A stretch of DNA of 64,000 nt, taken from assembly GCA_018335925.1 (NCBI GenBank), contig JAGXRF010000076.1, positions 1 through 64,000 of the forward strand. The letters are read 5' to 3'. A model generated the notes under the pieces. The model did no database searches. It saw nothing but the letters and a program-made list of their open reading frames with translations, and was not told the origin of the DNA. The translations under genes were made by a program, and so were the position numbers. The DNA comes from Flavobacteriales bacterium (GTDB lineage Bacteria; Bacteroidota; Bacteroidia; Flavobacteriales; Flavobacteriaceae). Below, in pieces: positions 43,763 to 52,746 of this stretch (positions are counted from its first letter, which is position 1; each line of letters opens with the position of its first letter).

Positions 43763-44371
43763 CTATACCCAATACACTGCCAACAGCAAATTAGGAATGC
43801 TACCAGCGACATATCCTGCTGCCAATTCCGAATTGTTATGTGCTTGCAAATATAGTCTGGAACTTCCTACCAATCCACTCAAAATCAAAGCAAAGATTGG
43901 GAAAAGCCATTGGGTTAATCCGAAATGGATTTGTAATAAAAAAACAAAAGTGGTAAACAGCTGTATGCCTATGGCATGTAAGCTTATTTTAAATTTAAAC
44001 CAACTCGCTATCAATGCTAATAAGAGGGAGCAAAAACTTGCAGTATAAAGCATGCAAAGTTCGAGGTATATGCCTGATTGCAATAATTTGTAAGTCAACA
44101 ACCAAAACAAAAACAATCCCAAAAGCAATGGAATTCTTCTTTGGTTTAGATTAGGAAGCATTAAAGAGTCTGCTTTTTTTAAGTAAAGCAATAAAAAAAA
44201 TATAGTAATCGGAATCACTAAAGTTAGGTTACCAACCAATAGTAAAGTGTGGCCTATTTGGGTGTAGCTGTAATATTCTTTGGTAATCCAAAAATAGTAT
44301 GAAGTAGCATATAACCCCATAAAAATTGGGTGAAAAAGATAAGAAGGGGTTTTAAAAACAAAGTCTTTCAA
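43763..44371 (-). CDS. PAP2-related integral membrane protein
   Basis: 202 residues with five or six membrane helices. Near the C-terminus SSRLYLQAHNNSELAAGYVAG fits the third motif of PAP2 phosphatases (SRxxxxxHxxxxxxxG). The other motifs are degenerate: KISLHAIG stands where PSGH should be, and LNQRRIP where KxxxxxxRP should be. So it may be a catalytically changed or inactive PAP2 relative, possibly binding an isoprenoid or lipid phosphate. The next gene upstream on this strand is the DUF4296 lipoprotein, 5 bases away, so the genes form an operon with dihydroorotase. Confidence 0.65.
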   Translation of the reverse strand: MKDFVFKTPSYLFHPIFMGLYATSYYFWITKEYYSYTQIGHTLLLVGNLTLVIPITIFFLLLYLKKADSLMLPNLNQRRIPLLLGLFLFWLLTYKLLQSGIYLELCMLYTASFCSLLLALIASWFKFKISLHAIGIQLFTTFVFLLQIHFGLTQWLFPIFALILSGLVGSSRLYLQAHNNSELAAGYVAGSIPNLLLAVYWV

Positions 44372-44376
44372 GGCTA

Positions 44377-44796
44377 CTACGAACTTGGAATCAATCTTTT
44401 ACGAGGGCTTTTTGGTTTTACAGTATCTAATTCTAATTTTGGGCTTTTATTTTTTGTGCCTAACAAAAGGGTATCGTTTTCTGCTTTTTGTTGTTCCAAC
44501 TTTTTTCTTACCCGATCAAATAGATGCTTGTAGTTTTTTACATCAGATGCATAATATTTGTTGTTTTGTACCCATTGTAAGCTATCTATTTGGTATTTCT
44601 CATATATGTAAGCATAAGGGTTAATTCCGTTGTCTTCCAACATATTCGGTTGGCTGTTCTTAATGGCTTCTAACAACACCAAGTCGTAAACTATGGCTTC
44701 CATAGTTTCCTCATTAAGTAGCTTGTCAGGTTTTGGCACAGCAGACTCATTACATGAAAGAAAACAAAGCAAAACAATTAAAGGAACTAATTTCAT
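44377..44796 (-). CDS. DUF4296 lipoprotein
   Basis: A 139-residue lipoprotein (KLVPLIVLLCFLSC, lipobox CFLSC). The domain runs through VPKPDKLLNEETMEAIVYDLVLLEA and NPYAYIYEKYQIDSLQWVQNNKYYASD, typical of DUF4296, followed by a charged tail with RKKLEQQK. Function is unknown. Its start overlaps the stop of the dihydroorotase gene by four bases (ATGA type), so translation is probably coupled. Confidence 0.85.
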   Translation of the reverse strand: MKLVPLIVLLCFLSCNESAVPKPDKLLNEETMEAIVYDLVLLEAIKNSQPNMLEDNGINPYAYIYEKYQIDSLQWVQNNKYYASDVKNYKHLFDRVRKKLEQQKAENDTLLLGTKNKSPKLELDTVKPKSPRKRLIPSS

Positions 44797-46127
44797 CGGT
44801 CAAAAGTTAAACGTTGGCCACTTTTTATACCTGTTAATTGGCCATTTTGATATACCCATTGGCCATTAATCATAGTGGATTTTACAGAACTTTGAAACGT
44901 AGTTCCTTCAAACGGACTCCAGCCACAATGGTACAAAATATTATTTTTTTCCACTTTCCAAGATTGGTTTAAATCTACCAAAACCAAATCTGCAAAGTAG
45001 CCTTCTCTTACAAAACCTCTTTTCTCAACTTGAAATATGATGGCAGGATTGTGACACATTTTTTCAATAATCTTTTCTAAAGTAATCATTCCTTCATGGT
45101 ATTTTTGCAACATGGCAGGAAGTGCGTGTTGTACCAAAGGGCCCCCAGAAGGAGCTTTGCCATATTTGTTTTGTTTTTCTTCTAAAGTATGCGGAGCATG
45201 GTCGGTTGCAATGCAATCTAAAGTATCGTTTAAAAGTCCTTCCCAAAGTTGGCTTCTGTCTTTTGCGGTTTTCACTGCAGGATTCCATTTAATAAAGTTG
45301 CCTTTGGTTTCGTAATCTTCTTCCGAAAACCACAAATGATGGATGCAAACTTCCGCAGTAATTTTTTTGTCTTTTAACGGAATATCATTTCTAAACAAAC
45401 TTAACTCTTTACCGGTAGATAAGTGAAAAACATGCAATTTGGCTCCGGTTTTTTTTGCCAATTCCACTGTTTTGGAAGAAGAAATAAAACATGCTTCTTC
45501 ACTTCTAATATACGGATGGTATTTTACCGGTATATCTTCACCAAATTCCGCTTGGTATTTTGCCAAGTTGGCTTTGATAGTTTCTTCGTCTTCACAATGG
45601 GTAGCAATAGGTAAAGGAGTATTTCTGAAAATAGCTTCAATGGCTTCTTCTTTATCTACCAACATATTTCCGGTAGAAGACCCTAAAAACAATTTAATTC
45701 CTGCAATATTCTTTCCGTTGGTTTTTTTCACTTCTTCTATGTTGTGGTTGGTACCACCTAACATAAATGAAAAATTGGTAGTAGAAGTAAGAGTAGCAAT
45801 GGCATATTTTTCTTCTAGTACTTCATGGGTAACAGCATTAGGTACTGTGTTGGGTTGTTCTATAAAACTGGTAATGCCACCTGCAGCTGCAGCTTTGCTT
45901 TCTGATGCAATATTGCCTTTGTGGGTGAGTCCGGGTTCACGAAAATGCACCTGGTCATCAATTACCCCTGGGAATAAATGCAAACCTGAAGCATCCATTA
46001 CTTCATCATTTTCAGATGGTGTAATGGATGTATCAATTCTTTCGATGTGTTGGTTTACAATGCGAACATCTACTATTTTAGAAATGCCTTCATTTACCAA
46101 GCATGCATTTTTAATGACTATACCCAT
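44793..46127 (-). CDS. pyrC: Dihydroorotase
   Basis: Interconverts carbamoyl-aspartate and dihydroorotate in pyrimidine synthesis. The 444-residue type I-like enzyme has the metal-binding DDQVHFREPGLTHKGNI (about 57-73), ITSFIEQPNTVPN, THCEDEETI (His), LHVFHLSTGKE (His), EVCIHHLWF and the catalytic Asp in CIATDHAPHT (about 309-318). The ending contains the usual VLVDLNQSWKV and GWSPFEG segments. It lies between a glycosyltransferase, which is upstream by two bases, and DUF4296. Confidence 0.94.
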   Translation of the reverse strand: MGIVIKNACLVNEGISKIVDVRIVNQHIERIDTSITPSENDEVMDASGLHLFPGVIDDQVHFREPGLTHKGNIASESKAAAAGGITSFIEQPNTVPNAVTHEVLEEKYAIATLTSTTNFSFMLGGTNHNIEEVKKTNGKNIAGIKLFLGSSTGNMLVDKEEAIEAIFRNTPLPIATHCEDEETIKANLAKYQAEFGEDIPVKYHPYIRSEEACFISSSKTVELAKKTGAKLHVFHLSTGKELSLFRNDIPLKDKKITAEVCIHHLWFSEEDYETKGNFIKWNPAVKTAKDRSQLWEGLLNDTLDCIATDHAPHTLEEKQNKYGKAPSGGPLVQHALPAMLQKYHEGMITLEKIIEKMCHNPAIIFQVEKRGFVREGYFADLVLVDLNQSWKVEKNNILYHCGWSPFEGTTFQSSVKSTMINGQWVYQNGQLTGIKSGQRLTFDR

Positions 46128-46129
46128 GG

Positions 46130-46852
46130 TTATAATTTTTTAAACAAATGGTTGATTCGTAATTTTATGACTCCAAAAACAGCTTCTCTTATAATGGCAT
46201 TGCTCATTTTAGAGGTGCCTTTGGTTCTATCGGTAAAAATAATTGGAACTTCTGTAATTTTAAATTTTCTTACAAAAGCTCTGTATTTCATTTCAATTTG
46301 AAAAGCATAGCCTACAAATTTGATTTTTTTGATGCCAATTCTTTCTAAAACTTCTCTTTTATAACAAATAAATCCTGCGGTAGCATCGTGGATTTTCATT
46401 CCGGTAATCCACTTTACATAGATAGAAGCAAAATAGCTTAACAAAACTCTACTCAATGGCCAATTTACCACATTTACACCATTCACATATCTAGAACCAA
46501 TTGCAACATCATAACCGTGTTCTGCACAAGCTTTCCATAATTTTATCAAATCTTGTGGATTGTGTGAAAAATCGGCATCCATTTCAAAAATATACTTGTA
46601 TCCATTTGCTAAAGCCCATTCAAAACCGTGAACATAGGCTCTGCCTAAACCAGATTTCTTTTTCCGAATTTCTAAAAACAAAGATTCCGGATATTTTTTT
46701 TGTAGTTCTTGTACATGTAAATAAGTGCCATCTGGAGAAGAATCATCCACAATAAGCACGTGAAATGCACCCGGTAATTGCATAACAGCATGGATGATTT
46801 CTTCGATATTTTCACGTTCGTTATACGTTGGAATGATTACAATTTTTGACAT
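46130..46852 (-). CDS. Polyprenol monophosphomannose synthase (Dpm1-like, GT2)
   Basis: A 240-residue GT2 glycosyltransferase, probably moving mannose or another sugar from a nucleotide sugar to polyprenyl phosphate at the cytoplasmic face. It has VIIPTYNERENIEEII (about 4-19), the VDDSSPDGT motif (about 35-43), the DxD segment EMDADFSHNPQ (about 93-103) and GSRYVNGVNVVNWPLSR. No C-terminal membrane helices are visible. A -7 element TACTTTTG (46869-46876, minus) precedes it. It is the first gene of an operon with pyrC. Confidence 0.88.
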   Translation of the reverse strand: MSKIVIIPTYNERENIEEIIHAVMQLPGAFHVLIVDDSSPDGTYLHVQELQKKYPESLFLEIRKKKSGLGRAYVHGFEWALANGYKYIFEMDADFSHNPQDLIKLWKACAEHGYDVAIGSRYVNGVNVVNWPLSRVLLSYFASIYVKWITGMKIHDATAGFICYKREVLERIGIKKIKFVGYAFQIEMKYRAFVRKFKITEVPIIFTDRTKGTSKMSNAIIREAVFGVIKLRINHLFKKL

Positions 46853-46943
46853 GCACTTAATTTGTAAGCAAAAGTAAACGATTTTATATCGAAGCTGTAA
46901 ATTTTAAATAATTTTAAACTAAAAAAAATCAGCTAAAATAAAA

Positions 46944-46951
46944 TACCTTTG
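46944..46951 (+). promoter_or_regulatory. -7 element of the DUF4271 gene (TACCTTTG)
   Basis: Exact TAnnTTTG match ending only six bases before the ATG at 46958, so the transcript would be leaderless or nearly so. Confidence 0.5.
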
Positions 46952-46957
46952 CAACGC

Positions 46958-47617
46958 ATGGAAGCTTTACAAGAAAGAATTATTGGTATACAAGACTGGG
47001 CAGTGTATTTTTTTACATTGGCATTTTTGTTTTTAGTGATGAGTAAGGCATATTTCCCGGTAAAATTTTATGATTACATTCGGTTGTTTTACACCGATAA
47101 ATATTGGAGGATTTACAAGGATTCTCCAAGTACATCCTCCGGATTTCATTTGCTTTTATTTGTAACACAAACCATTAGTTTTGCTTTTTTATTGCAATTA
47201 TTATTGGCTACAATGGGGTGGGGTAATTTATACGATTTGAATTTATTTATTCAAATCATGGTGCTTCTTTTTTTTGTGATTTTAAGTAAGTATTTTCTAG
47301 AGAAAATTATTGCAGTTACTTTTCATATAGAAGATTTTGCTGAGCAATTTCATTTTTACAAACTAAGTTATAGAAGCTATTTAGGAGTTATTCTTTTACC
47401 ATTAGTAGCAATCTTGTATTTTAACGAAATAATTATTTCTTCTGTATTATATCTTCTGATCGGATTACTTTTGTTAATCAATATCGCATTGTATTTGAAT
47501 AGTATTAGAATTTTTAGATCGTTAATTTTTCCTAAATTTTATTATTTTATTTTGTATCTTTGTGCCCTTGAAATGGCACCCTATTATTTAGTGTATCGTT
47601 TCCTGATTAAAAACTAA
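46958..47617 (+). CDS. DUF4271 integral membrane protein
   Basis: 219 residues from ATG 46958; an in-frame TTG three codons upstream lies in the promoter element. About six membrane helices are spread through the chain (for example WAVYFFTLAFLFLVMSKAYF and LLLFVTQTISFAFLLQLLLA), with a FYDYIRLFYTDKYWRIYKD cytoplasmic segment near the N-terminus. The final PKFYYFILYLCALEMAPYYL stretch is typical of DUF4271. Function is unknown. It precedes hemD by 14 bases on the same strand, a frequent flavobacterial pairing. Confidence 0.83.
   Translation: MEALQERIIGIQDWAVYFFTLAFLFLVMSKAYFPVKFYDYIRLFYTDKYWRIYKDSPSTSSGFHLLLFVTQTISFAFLLQLLLATMGWGNLYDLNLFIQIMVLLFFVILSKYFLEKIIAVTFHIEDFAEQFHFYKLSYRSYLGVILLPLVAILYFNEIIISSVLYLLIGLLLLINIALYLNSIRIFRSLIFPKFYYFILYLCALEMAPYYLVYRFLIKN
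47555..47562 (+). promoter_or_regulatory. Internal -7 element before hemD (TATCTTTG)
   Basis: Exact TAnnTTTG match near the end of the DUF4271 gene, 69 bases before the hemD ATG. It may give hemD extra transcription. Confidence 0.35.
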
Positions 47618-47631
47618 GCATTAGATAACTT

Positions 47632-48381
47632 ATGAAAGTGAAAACTATCTTGGTTTCTCAACCAGAGCCTAAAGATGAGAAGTCCCCTTATCTCGATATA
47701 GCCCAAAAACATAAAGTTAAGATAGATTTTCGACCTTTTATTCATGTTGAAGGGCTTACTGCCAAAGATGTTAGAGCTCAAAAAATAGATTTAAATAACT
47801 TTAACGCTATAATTCTTACCAGTAAAAATGCTGTAGACCATTTTTTTAGAGTAGCTGAAGAAATGCGTTATAAAGTTCCGGAAGATTTAAGATATTTTTG
47901 TCAATCTGAAGCTATTGCTTTTTATTTGCAACGTTACGTAGTTTATAGAAAGCGTAAGATATATGTAGGACAGAAAGATTTTGCGGATTTAACCCCATTA
48001 TTTAAAAAGTATAAAGAAGAAAAGTTTTTGCTGCCATCTACAGATGTTTTGAATGCGGATGTACCTGAAACATTAAATAACTTAAATTTAAATTGGAAAC
48101 AAGGAATTTTTTACCGAACCGTAATGAGTGACTTGTCTGATTTGGCAGATGTGTATTACGATGTGTTGGCCTTTTTTAGTCCAACCGGTATTAAATCATT
48201 ATTTAAAAATTTCCCTGATTTTAAACAAAACAACACTCGTATTGCAGTTTTTGGTAGCACTACCCAAAAAGAAGCATTAGACCACGGATTGCGTATAGAT
48301 ATCATGGCTCCTTCACCAGAGGCCCCATCCATGACCATGGCTTTGGAAAAGTATATTGCCAAAGTAAATAAGGATAAATAA
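47632..48381 (+). CDS. hemD: Uroporphyrinogen-III synthase
   Basis: Closes and inverts ring D of hydroxymethylbilane to give uroporphyrinogen III in tetrapyrrole synthesis. The 249-residue protein shows the HemD two-domain pattern: TILVSQPEP at the N-terminus, NAIILTSKNAVDHFF (about 62-76), the linker YVVYRKRKIYVGQKDF, and the second domain with WKQGIFYRTVMSD, AFFSPTGIKSLF and IAVFGSTTQKEALDHG. Sequence conservation in this family is low, but the motif order is right. It is followed by a terminator shared with pckA. Confidence 0.9.
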   Translation: MKVKTILVSQPEPKDEKSPYLDIAQKHKVKIDFRPFIHVEGLTAKDVRAQKIDLNNFNAIILTSKNAVDHFFRVAEEMRYKVPEDLRYFCQSEAIAFYLQRYVVYRKRKIYVGQKDFADLTPLFKKYKEEKFLLPSTDVLNADVPETLNNLNLNWKQGIFYRTVMSDLSDLADVYYDVLAFFSPTGIKSLFKNFPDFKQNNTRIAVFGSTTQKEALDHGLRIDIMAPSPEAPSMTMALEKYIAKVNKDK

Positions 48382-48401
48382 TCAAAAAGGATTTAAATAT
48401 A

Positions 48402-48432
48402 AAAAAGAGCTGGAATTTTCCAGCTCTTTTTA
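48402..48432. terminator. Bidirectional hemD/pckA terminator
   Basis: A long perfect stem (AAAAGAGCTGGAA with TTCCAGCTCTTTT, about 48403-48415 and 48418-48430) has A and T runs on both sides. It lies between convergent hemD and pckA and should work both ways. Confidence 0.9.
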
Positions 48433-48453
48433 GTTAATAGTATGTAAGTTTGG

Positions 48454-50082
48454 TTAGTTTATTTTTGGACCTGCCGCTACCAATCGTTTTCCTAATTCAT
48501 TTTGGGTGTATTGTGCAAAGTTTGCAATAAACAAATTGGCTAACTTGGTTGCTTTTTCTTCCCAAATGCTTGCATTTTCATAGGTATCTCTTGGGTCTAA
48601 AATTGCAGAATTTACATCGTGTAAAGCAGTAGGAACTTCTAAATTAAATACCGGAATTATTTTGGTTTCAGCTTGTTCAATGCTGCCATCTAAAATAGCA
48701 TCAATAATTGCTCTGGTATCCTTGATGGAGATTCTTTTTCCGGTACCATTCCATCCGGTATTGATCATATAAGCAGTTGCCTGGTGTTGTTCCATTTTTT
48801 TCACCAATTCTTTCCCATACTTGGTAGGATGTAAGGTTAAAAAGGCTTTTCCGAAACAAGCAGAAAAAGTAGGTTGTGGTTCTGTTACTCCTCTTTCTGT
48901 ACCAGCTAATTTAGCAGTAAATCCGGATAAGAAATAATATTGTGTTTGCTCTGGAGTTAATTTAGATACCGGAGGCATCACACCAAATGCATCAGCAGTT
49001 AAAAAGATTACTTTATTGGCATGACCAGCTTTAGAAACGGGTTTTACAATATTGTCAATGTGATAAATTGGGTAAGAAACTCTGGTATTCTGAGTTACTG
49101 AACCATCGGTAAAATCAATTTTTCCATTTTCGTCCAGTGTTACGTTTTCTAACAAAGCATCTTTGCGAATGGCTTGATAAATATCCGGTTCGTTTTCTTT
49201 ACTCAAATCGATGGTTTTGGCATAACACCCTCCTTCAAAATTAAATACTCCTTCATCGTCCCATCCGTGTTCGTCATCTCCAATCAACTCTCTTTTTGGG
49301 TCGGTAGACAAAGTGGTTTTTCCTGTACCTGACAATCCAAAAAATACCGCTACATCCCCATTTTCTCCTTTATTGGCTGAACAATGCATGCTTGCAATTC
49401 CTTTTAAAGGCAAGTAATAATTCATCATAGCAAACAAGCCTTTTTTCATTTCTCCACCATACCAAGTACCACCAATAATTTGCATTTTCTCGGTTAAATT
49501 AAAAGCAATAAATACTTCTGAATTTAATCTATGTGCCGCATAATCTTTAAAAGTAGCCTTGGAGGCATTCATTACTACAAAATCAGGCTCTCCAAAGTTT
49601 TCTAATTCTTCTTCAGTCGGACGAATAAACATATTTTTTACAAAGTGGGCTTGCCATGCTACTTCCATCACAAAACGCACTTTTAATCGGGTATCTTCAT
49701 TGGCACCGCAAAAAGCATCTACCACATATAAAGTTTTATTGGAAAGTTGTGTAACAACGGTTTCTTTTAAAGCATTCCAAGTTTCCGTAGTAATTGGTTT
49801 GTTGTCGTTTGGAGCTTCGTTGCTATTCCACCAAATGGTATTTTCTGTGGTGGCATCTTTCACAATATACTTGTCTTTTGGAGATCTTCCAGTAAATTCT
49901 CCGGTCATCACATTAACGGCTCCTAATTCACTTAGTTGCCCTTTTTCAAAGCCAGTGAGGTTTTGGTTCAATTCTTCTTGGTATAAAAAGTCGTAAGAAG
50001 GATTGTAAATTACTTTAACGGTGTTACTTATTCCATATTTTTCCAACGAAATCGTTTTCGTAAAGGAGGTGTATGTTTCCAT
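48454..50082 (-). CDS. pckA: Phosphoenolpyruvate carboxykinase (ATP)
   Basis: The first committed step of gluconeogenesis, oxaloacetate to PEP. The 542-residue ATP-type enzyme has [16 protein letters not shown] (about 61-76), the catalytic segment [14 protein letters not shown], the kinase P-loop [16 protein letters not shown] (about 247-262), the metal site [24 protein letters not shown] and the ending [15 protein letters not shown] good promoter lies upstream on the minus strand: -7 TACATTTG (50113-50120) with -33 TTTG (50144-50147), 23-base spacing. Confidence 0.96.
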   Translation of the reverse strand: METYTSFTKTISLEKYGISNTVKVIYNPSYDFLYQEELNQNLTGFEKGQLSELGAVNVMTGEFTGRSPKDKYIVKDATTENTIWWNSNEAPNDNKPITTETWNALKETVVTQLSNKTLYVVDAFCGANEDTRLKVRFVMEVAWQAHFVKNMFIRPTEEELENFGEPDFVVMNASKATFKDYAAHRLNSEVFIAFNLTEKMQIIGGTWYGGEMKKGLFAMMNYYLPLKGIASMHCSANKGENGDVAVFFGLSGTGKTTLSTDPKRELIGDDEHGWDDEGVFNFEGGCYAKTIDLSKENEPDIYQAIRKDALLENVTLDENGKIDFTDGSVTQNTRVSYPIYHIDNIVKPVSKAGHANKVIFLTADAFGVMPPVSKLTPEQTQYYFLSGFTAKLAGTERGVTEPQPTFSACFGKAFLTLHPTKYGKELVKKMEQHQATAYMINTGWNGTGKRISIKDTRAIIDAILDGSIEQAETKIIPVFNLEVPTALHDVNSAILDPRDTYENASIWEEKATKLANLFIANFAQYTQNELGKRLVAAGPKIN

Positions 50083-50112
50083 AAAATTGTGGTTTGTTGT
50101 GTAATTTGGCTA

Positions 50113-50147
50113 CAAATGTAAGGGATTTTAGTGTTTGAATGGACAAA
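50113..50147 (-). promoter_or_regulatory. pckA promoter
   Basis: On the minus strand, -33 TTTG (50144-50147) and -7 TACATTTG (50113-50120, exact TAnnTTTG) are spaced by 23 bases; the ATG follows about 30 bases later. Confidence 0.6.
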
Positions 50148-50224
50148 AAAATACTAAAAACAAAGCCTTTTTAACAAAAAGTAAATGGTCTTTTTAGTTC
50201 GTTAAACATTTGATGACATTCACT

Positions 50225-50611
50225 TTAAAAGTTTGCTTTTAACGCATTCCAAAGTGTTAAAATCCAAGCAATAATTAAAAGAGTTCCTCCAATTGGAGTA
50301 ATCCAAGCAAATTTTTTGATGCTAAAACCAATCAAACTTTCGGTAGTTAATAAAAAAATAGAGCCTGAAAAAAACAAAGCCCCAATTACTACCAACCAAT
50401 AGATACTAGACAGAGCGGTAGATGGAATGAAATCAAATTTAGCAAGTGCTAATAAGAACAATCCATGATACATTAAATATTTCACCCCTGTTTCAAACGA
50501 AATCAATTGCTCTGGCAATAAATGCTTTTTTAAACCGTGTGCTCCAAAAGCTCCCAAAACAATGGCAATAATTCCGAATAGTAATCCTGTAATAATTATT
50601 TGTTTGCTCAT
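50225..50611 (-). CDS. DUF423 membrane protein
   Basis: A 128-residue inner-membrane protein with four helices, starting IIITGLLFGIIAIVLGAFGAHGLKKHL, the family signature (GAFGAHGL). It continues with FETGVKYLMYHGLFLLALA and FSGSIFLLTTE, and ends in GGTLLIIAWILTLWNAL. This is the YgdD/DUF423 family; function is unknown. It stands alone between pckA and the divergent saccharopine dehydrogenase gene. Confidence 0.9.
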   Translation of the reverse strand: MSKQIIITGLLFGIIAIVLGAFGAHGLKKHLLPEQLISFETGVKYLMYHGLFLLALAKFDFIPSTALSSIYWLVVIGALFFSGSIFLLTTESLIGFSIKKFAWITPIGGTLLIIAWILTLWNALKANF

Positions 50612-50708
50612 CTTATCTAGATATAAAACCCAAAATTAAGATTTTTATTTTGCAGGAAAGTAAGAAATGATAGGAACTTTTGTTACAAAAAACTTTAACA
50701 TGTTAAAA

Positions 50709-50740
50709 TTGTTATAGATGTAACGCTTTTTATAGATTTG
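50709..50740 (+). promoter_or_regulatory. Saccharopine dehydrogenase promoter
   Basis: A -33 TTG (50709-50711) and a -7 TAGATTTG (50733-50740, exact TAnnTTTG) are separated by 21 bases; the ATG is 26 bases further on. Confidence 0.6.
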
Positions 50741-50766
50741 TAGCATAAAACACACAACTACTATTT

Positions 50767-52140
50767 ATGAAACGCATTTTGTTGATTGGTGCCGGACGAT
50801 CTACTTCCTCTATGATTTCTTATTGGTTGCAAAAAATGGAAGACCATTCCTTTGGACTTACCATTGTAGATGTATATACAGAATTGGCAACCAAAATCGT
50901 GAAAAACCATCCCAATGTTGCCATTTTAGCTATCAATATATTAGAGGATGAAGCACAACGCAAACAACTAATAACTTCACATGATATAGTGGTTTCGATG
51001 TTGCCTGCCCATTTGCATTTAGAAGTTGCGAAAGATTGTATATTATTTAAAAAGCATTTGTTCACAGCATCGTATGTAAGTGAAGGGATGAAGCAATTGC
51101 ACGAAGAAGCCGTTCAAAACGGTGTCATGTTGCTCAACGAAATGGGAGTGGATCCTGGGATTGACCACATGAGTGCCATGCAAGTAATTGATAAAATTAA
51201 AATCCAAGGCGGAAAAATGATTTTGTTTGAATCGTTTACCGGAGGTTTGGTTGCTCCGGAAAGTGATGATAACTTATGGAACTACAAATTTACCTGGAAT
51301 CCAAGAAATGTGGTTTTGGCTGGCCAAGGTGGTGTTTCTAAATTTATTCAGGAAGGAAAATACAAATACATACCGTACCAAAAATTATTTCGAAGAACAG
51401 AGTTTTTGCAAGTAGAAGGATACGGAACTTTTGAAGGATATGCCAACCGAGATTCTTTAAAATATAGAAGCATATACGGTTTAGATGATATCGCTACCAT
51501 GTATCGTGGTACTTTGCGTAGGGTAGGTTTTTCTAAAGCTTGGGATATGTTGGTGCAATTAGGAATGACGGATGATAGCTATACCATCGAAGATTCTGAA
51601 AACATGAGTTATCGCGATTTTACCAATGCTTTTTTAGCTTACCACCCAACCGATTCGGTGGAATTGAAATTAAGGCATTATTTAAAAATTGACCAAGATG
51701 ATGTGCTGTGGTACAAATTGGTTGAATTGGATTTATTCAACTCCAATAAAATGGTTGGTTTAAAAAATGCAACACCAGCCCAAATTTTAGAAAAGATTTT
51801 GTCTGAAAAATGGAAACTACAAGCCCAAGACAAAGATATGATTGTGATGTACCATAAGTTTGGTTATGAAATAGATGGCCAACAAAAACAAATAGATGCT
51901 ACCATGGTTTGTTTGGGAGAAGACCAAACTTACACAGCTATGGCAAAAACAGTAGGTTTGCCATTAGCAATTGCTGCTTTGCGAACATTAACCAAAGGAT
52001 GGTGTATTCCGGGAGTGCAAATTCCAATTTTACCGGAAATTTATCAGCCAATTTTATTGGAACTACAAGAACATGGGATAATATTCCATGAAAAAGATAC
52101 CATGTACCAAGGGTACAATTCAGAGAATTTGGTATATTAA
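50767..52140 (+). CDS. Saccharopine dehydrogenase family protein
   Basis: A 457-residue NAD(P)-dependent enzyme of the lysine-catabolic saccharopine pathway, of the LYS9/LKR-SDH C-terminal type. The Rossmann motif RILLIGAGRSTSSMISYWL is at the N-terminus. LLNEMGVDPGIDHMSAM (about 123-139) and the substrate-side FESFTGGLVAPESDDN and TWNPRNVVLAGQGG follow. The C-terminal domain ends in a GWCIPGVQIPILPEIYQPIL segment that is usual for this group. It probably oxidises saccharopine to glutamate and aminoadipate semialdehyde. An Lrp-type regulator follows on the same strand. Confidence 0.88.
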   Translation: MKRILLIGAGRSTSSMISYWLQKMEDHSFGLTIVDVYTELATKIVKNHPNVAILAINILEDEAQRKQLITSHDIVVSMLPAHLHLEVAKDCILFKKHLFTASYVSEGMKQLHEEAVQNGVMLLNEMGVDPGIDHMSAMQVIDKIKIQGGKMILFESFTGGLVAPESDDNLWNYKFTWNPRNVVLAGQGGVSKFIQEGKYKYIPYQKLFRRTEFLQVEGYGTFEGYANRDSLKYRSIYGLDDIATMYRGTLRRVGFSKAWDMLVQLGMTDDSYTIEDSENMSYRDFTNAFLAYHPTDSVELKLRHYLKIDQDDVLWYKLVELDLFNSNKMVGLKNATPAQILEKILSEKWKLQAQDKDMIVMYHKFGYEIDGQQKQIDATMVCLGEDQTYTAMAKTVGLPLAIAALRTLTKGWCIPGVQIPILPEIYQPILLELQEHGIIFHEKDTMYQGYNSENLVY

Positions 52141-52195
52141 AAGTATCAAGAAAAGCATTTCTTTTTAAAATCATTAGATTTCCAATCAAAAACAT

Positions 52196-52203
52196 TAGTT
52201 TTG
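52196..52203 (+). promoter_or_regulatory. Lrp-regulator -7 element (TAGTTTTG)
   Basis: Exact TAnnTTTG match 27 bases before the ATG, so the regulator can be transcribed separately from the saccharopine dehydrogenase gene. Confidence 0.45.
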
Positions 52204-52230
52204 GTAAAATTTTTTATCAAAACTTTTTTT

Positions 52231-52692
52231 ATGGATAAAAATGTTAAGATGGATGGTATCGATAAAGAAATCATCCGTAGTTTGATGGAAGATGCCAGAG
52301 TGCCTTTGTTGCAAATAGCCAAAAAAGTAGGTGTGTCTGGAACTGCAATTCACCAACGCATTAAGAAATTAGAAGAATCCGGACTATTGTTAGGTTCTAA
52401 ATATGTGTTAAATACTAAAGCATTAGGGTACAAAACCCTTTCGTTTGTAGGGATTTATTTAGACAGAGCTACCAATAATTCGGACACTGTAAGAGAACTA
52501 AAAAAAATCCCGGAAGTATTGGAATGTCATTACACCACCGGAAACTGGAGTATTTTAATAAAGATTCTTTGCCAAGATAACGAGCATTTGATGCAATTGC
52601 TTTCTAAAAAAATACAATCGATACCGGGTGTTTCCAGAACCGAAACTTTTATTTCGTTAGAACAACAAATTGATCGTCAGTTACTGGTATAA
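52231..52692 (+). CDS. Lrp/AsnC family transcriptional regulator
   Basis: 153 residues from ATG 52231. An N-terminal helix-turn-helix (GIDKEIIRSLMEDARVPLLQIAKKVGVSGTAIHQRIKKLEESG, about 8-51) is followed by the RAM effector/oligomerisation domain (GYKTLSFVGIYLD, LECHYTTGNWSILIKILCQD, IPGVSRTETFISL). Members sense amino acids. Its place after a saccharopine dehydrogenase gene suggests it controls lysine breakdown; this is inferred from position only. A strong terminator follows. Confidence 0.92.
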   Translation: MDKNVKMDGIDKEIIRSLMEDARVPLLQIAKKVGVSGTAIHQRIKKLEESGLLLGSKYVLNTKALGYKTLSFVGIYLDRATNNSDTVRELKKIPEVLECHYTTGNWSILIKILCQDNEHLMQLLSKKIQSIPGVSRTETFISLEQQIDRQLLV

Positions 52693-52693
52693 A

Positions 52694-52726
52694 AAAACCT
52701 TGAAGGGTGGCTTCAAGGTTTTGTAT
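52694..52726. terminator. Terminator after the Lrp gene
   Basis: A 12-bp perfect stem AAAACCTTGAAG (52694-52705) with CTTCAAGGTTTT (52711-52722) is flanked by A and T runs. It lies between the Lrp gene and the convergent metallopeptidase gene, so it may act both ways. Confidence 0.9.
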
Positions 52727-52746
52727 GATTTCAGATCGATAAAAAA

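Noticed and set aside
45439..46143. 234-codon reading frame opposite dihydroorotase
   Set aside because: It is the antisense shadow of a well-supported pyrC; the translation has no recognisable motif.
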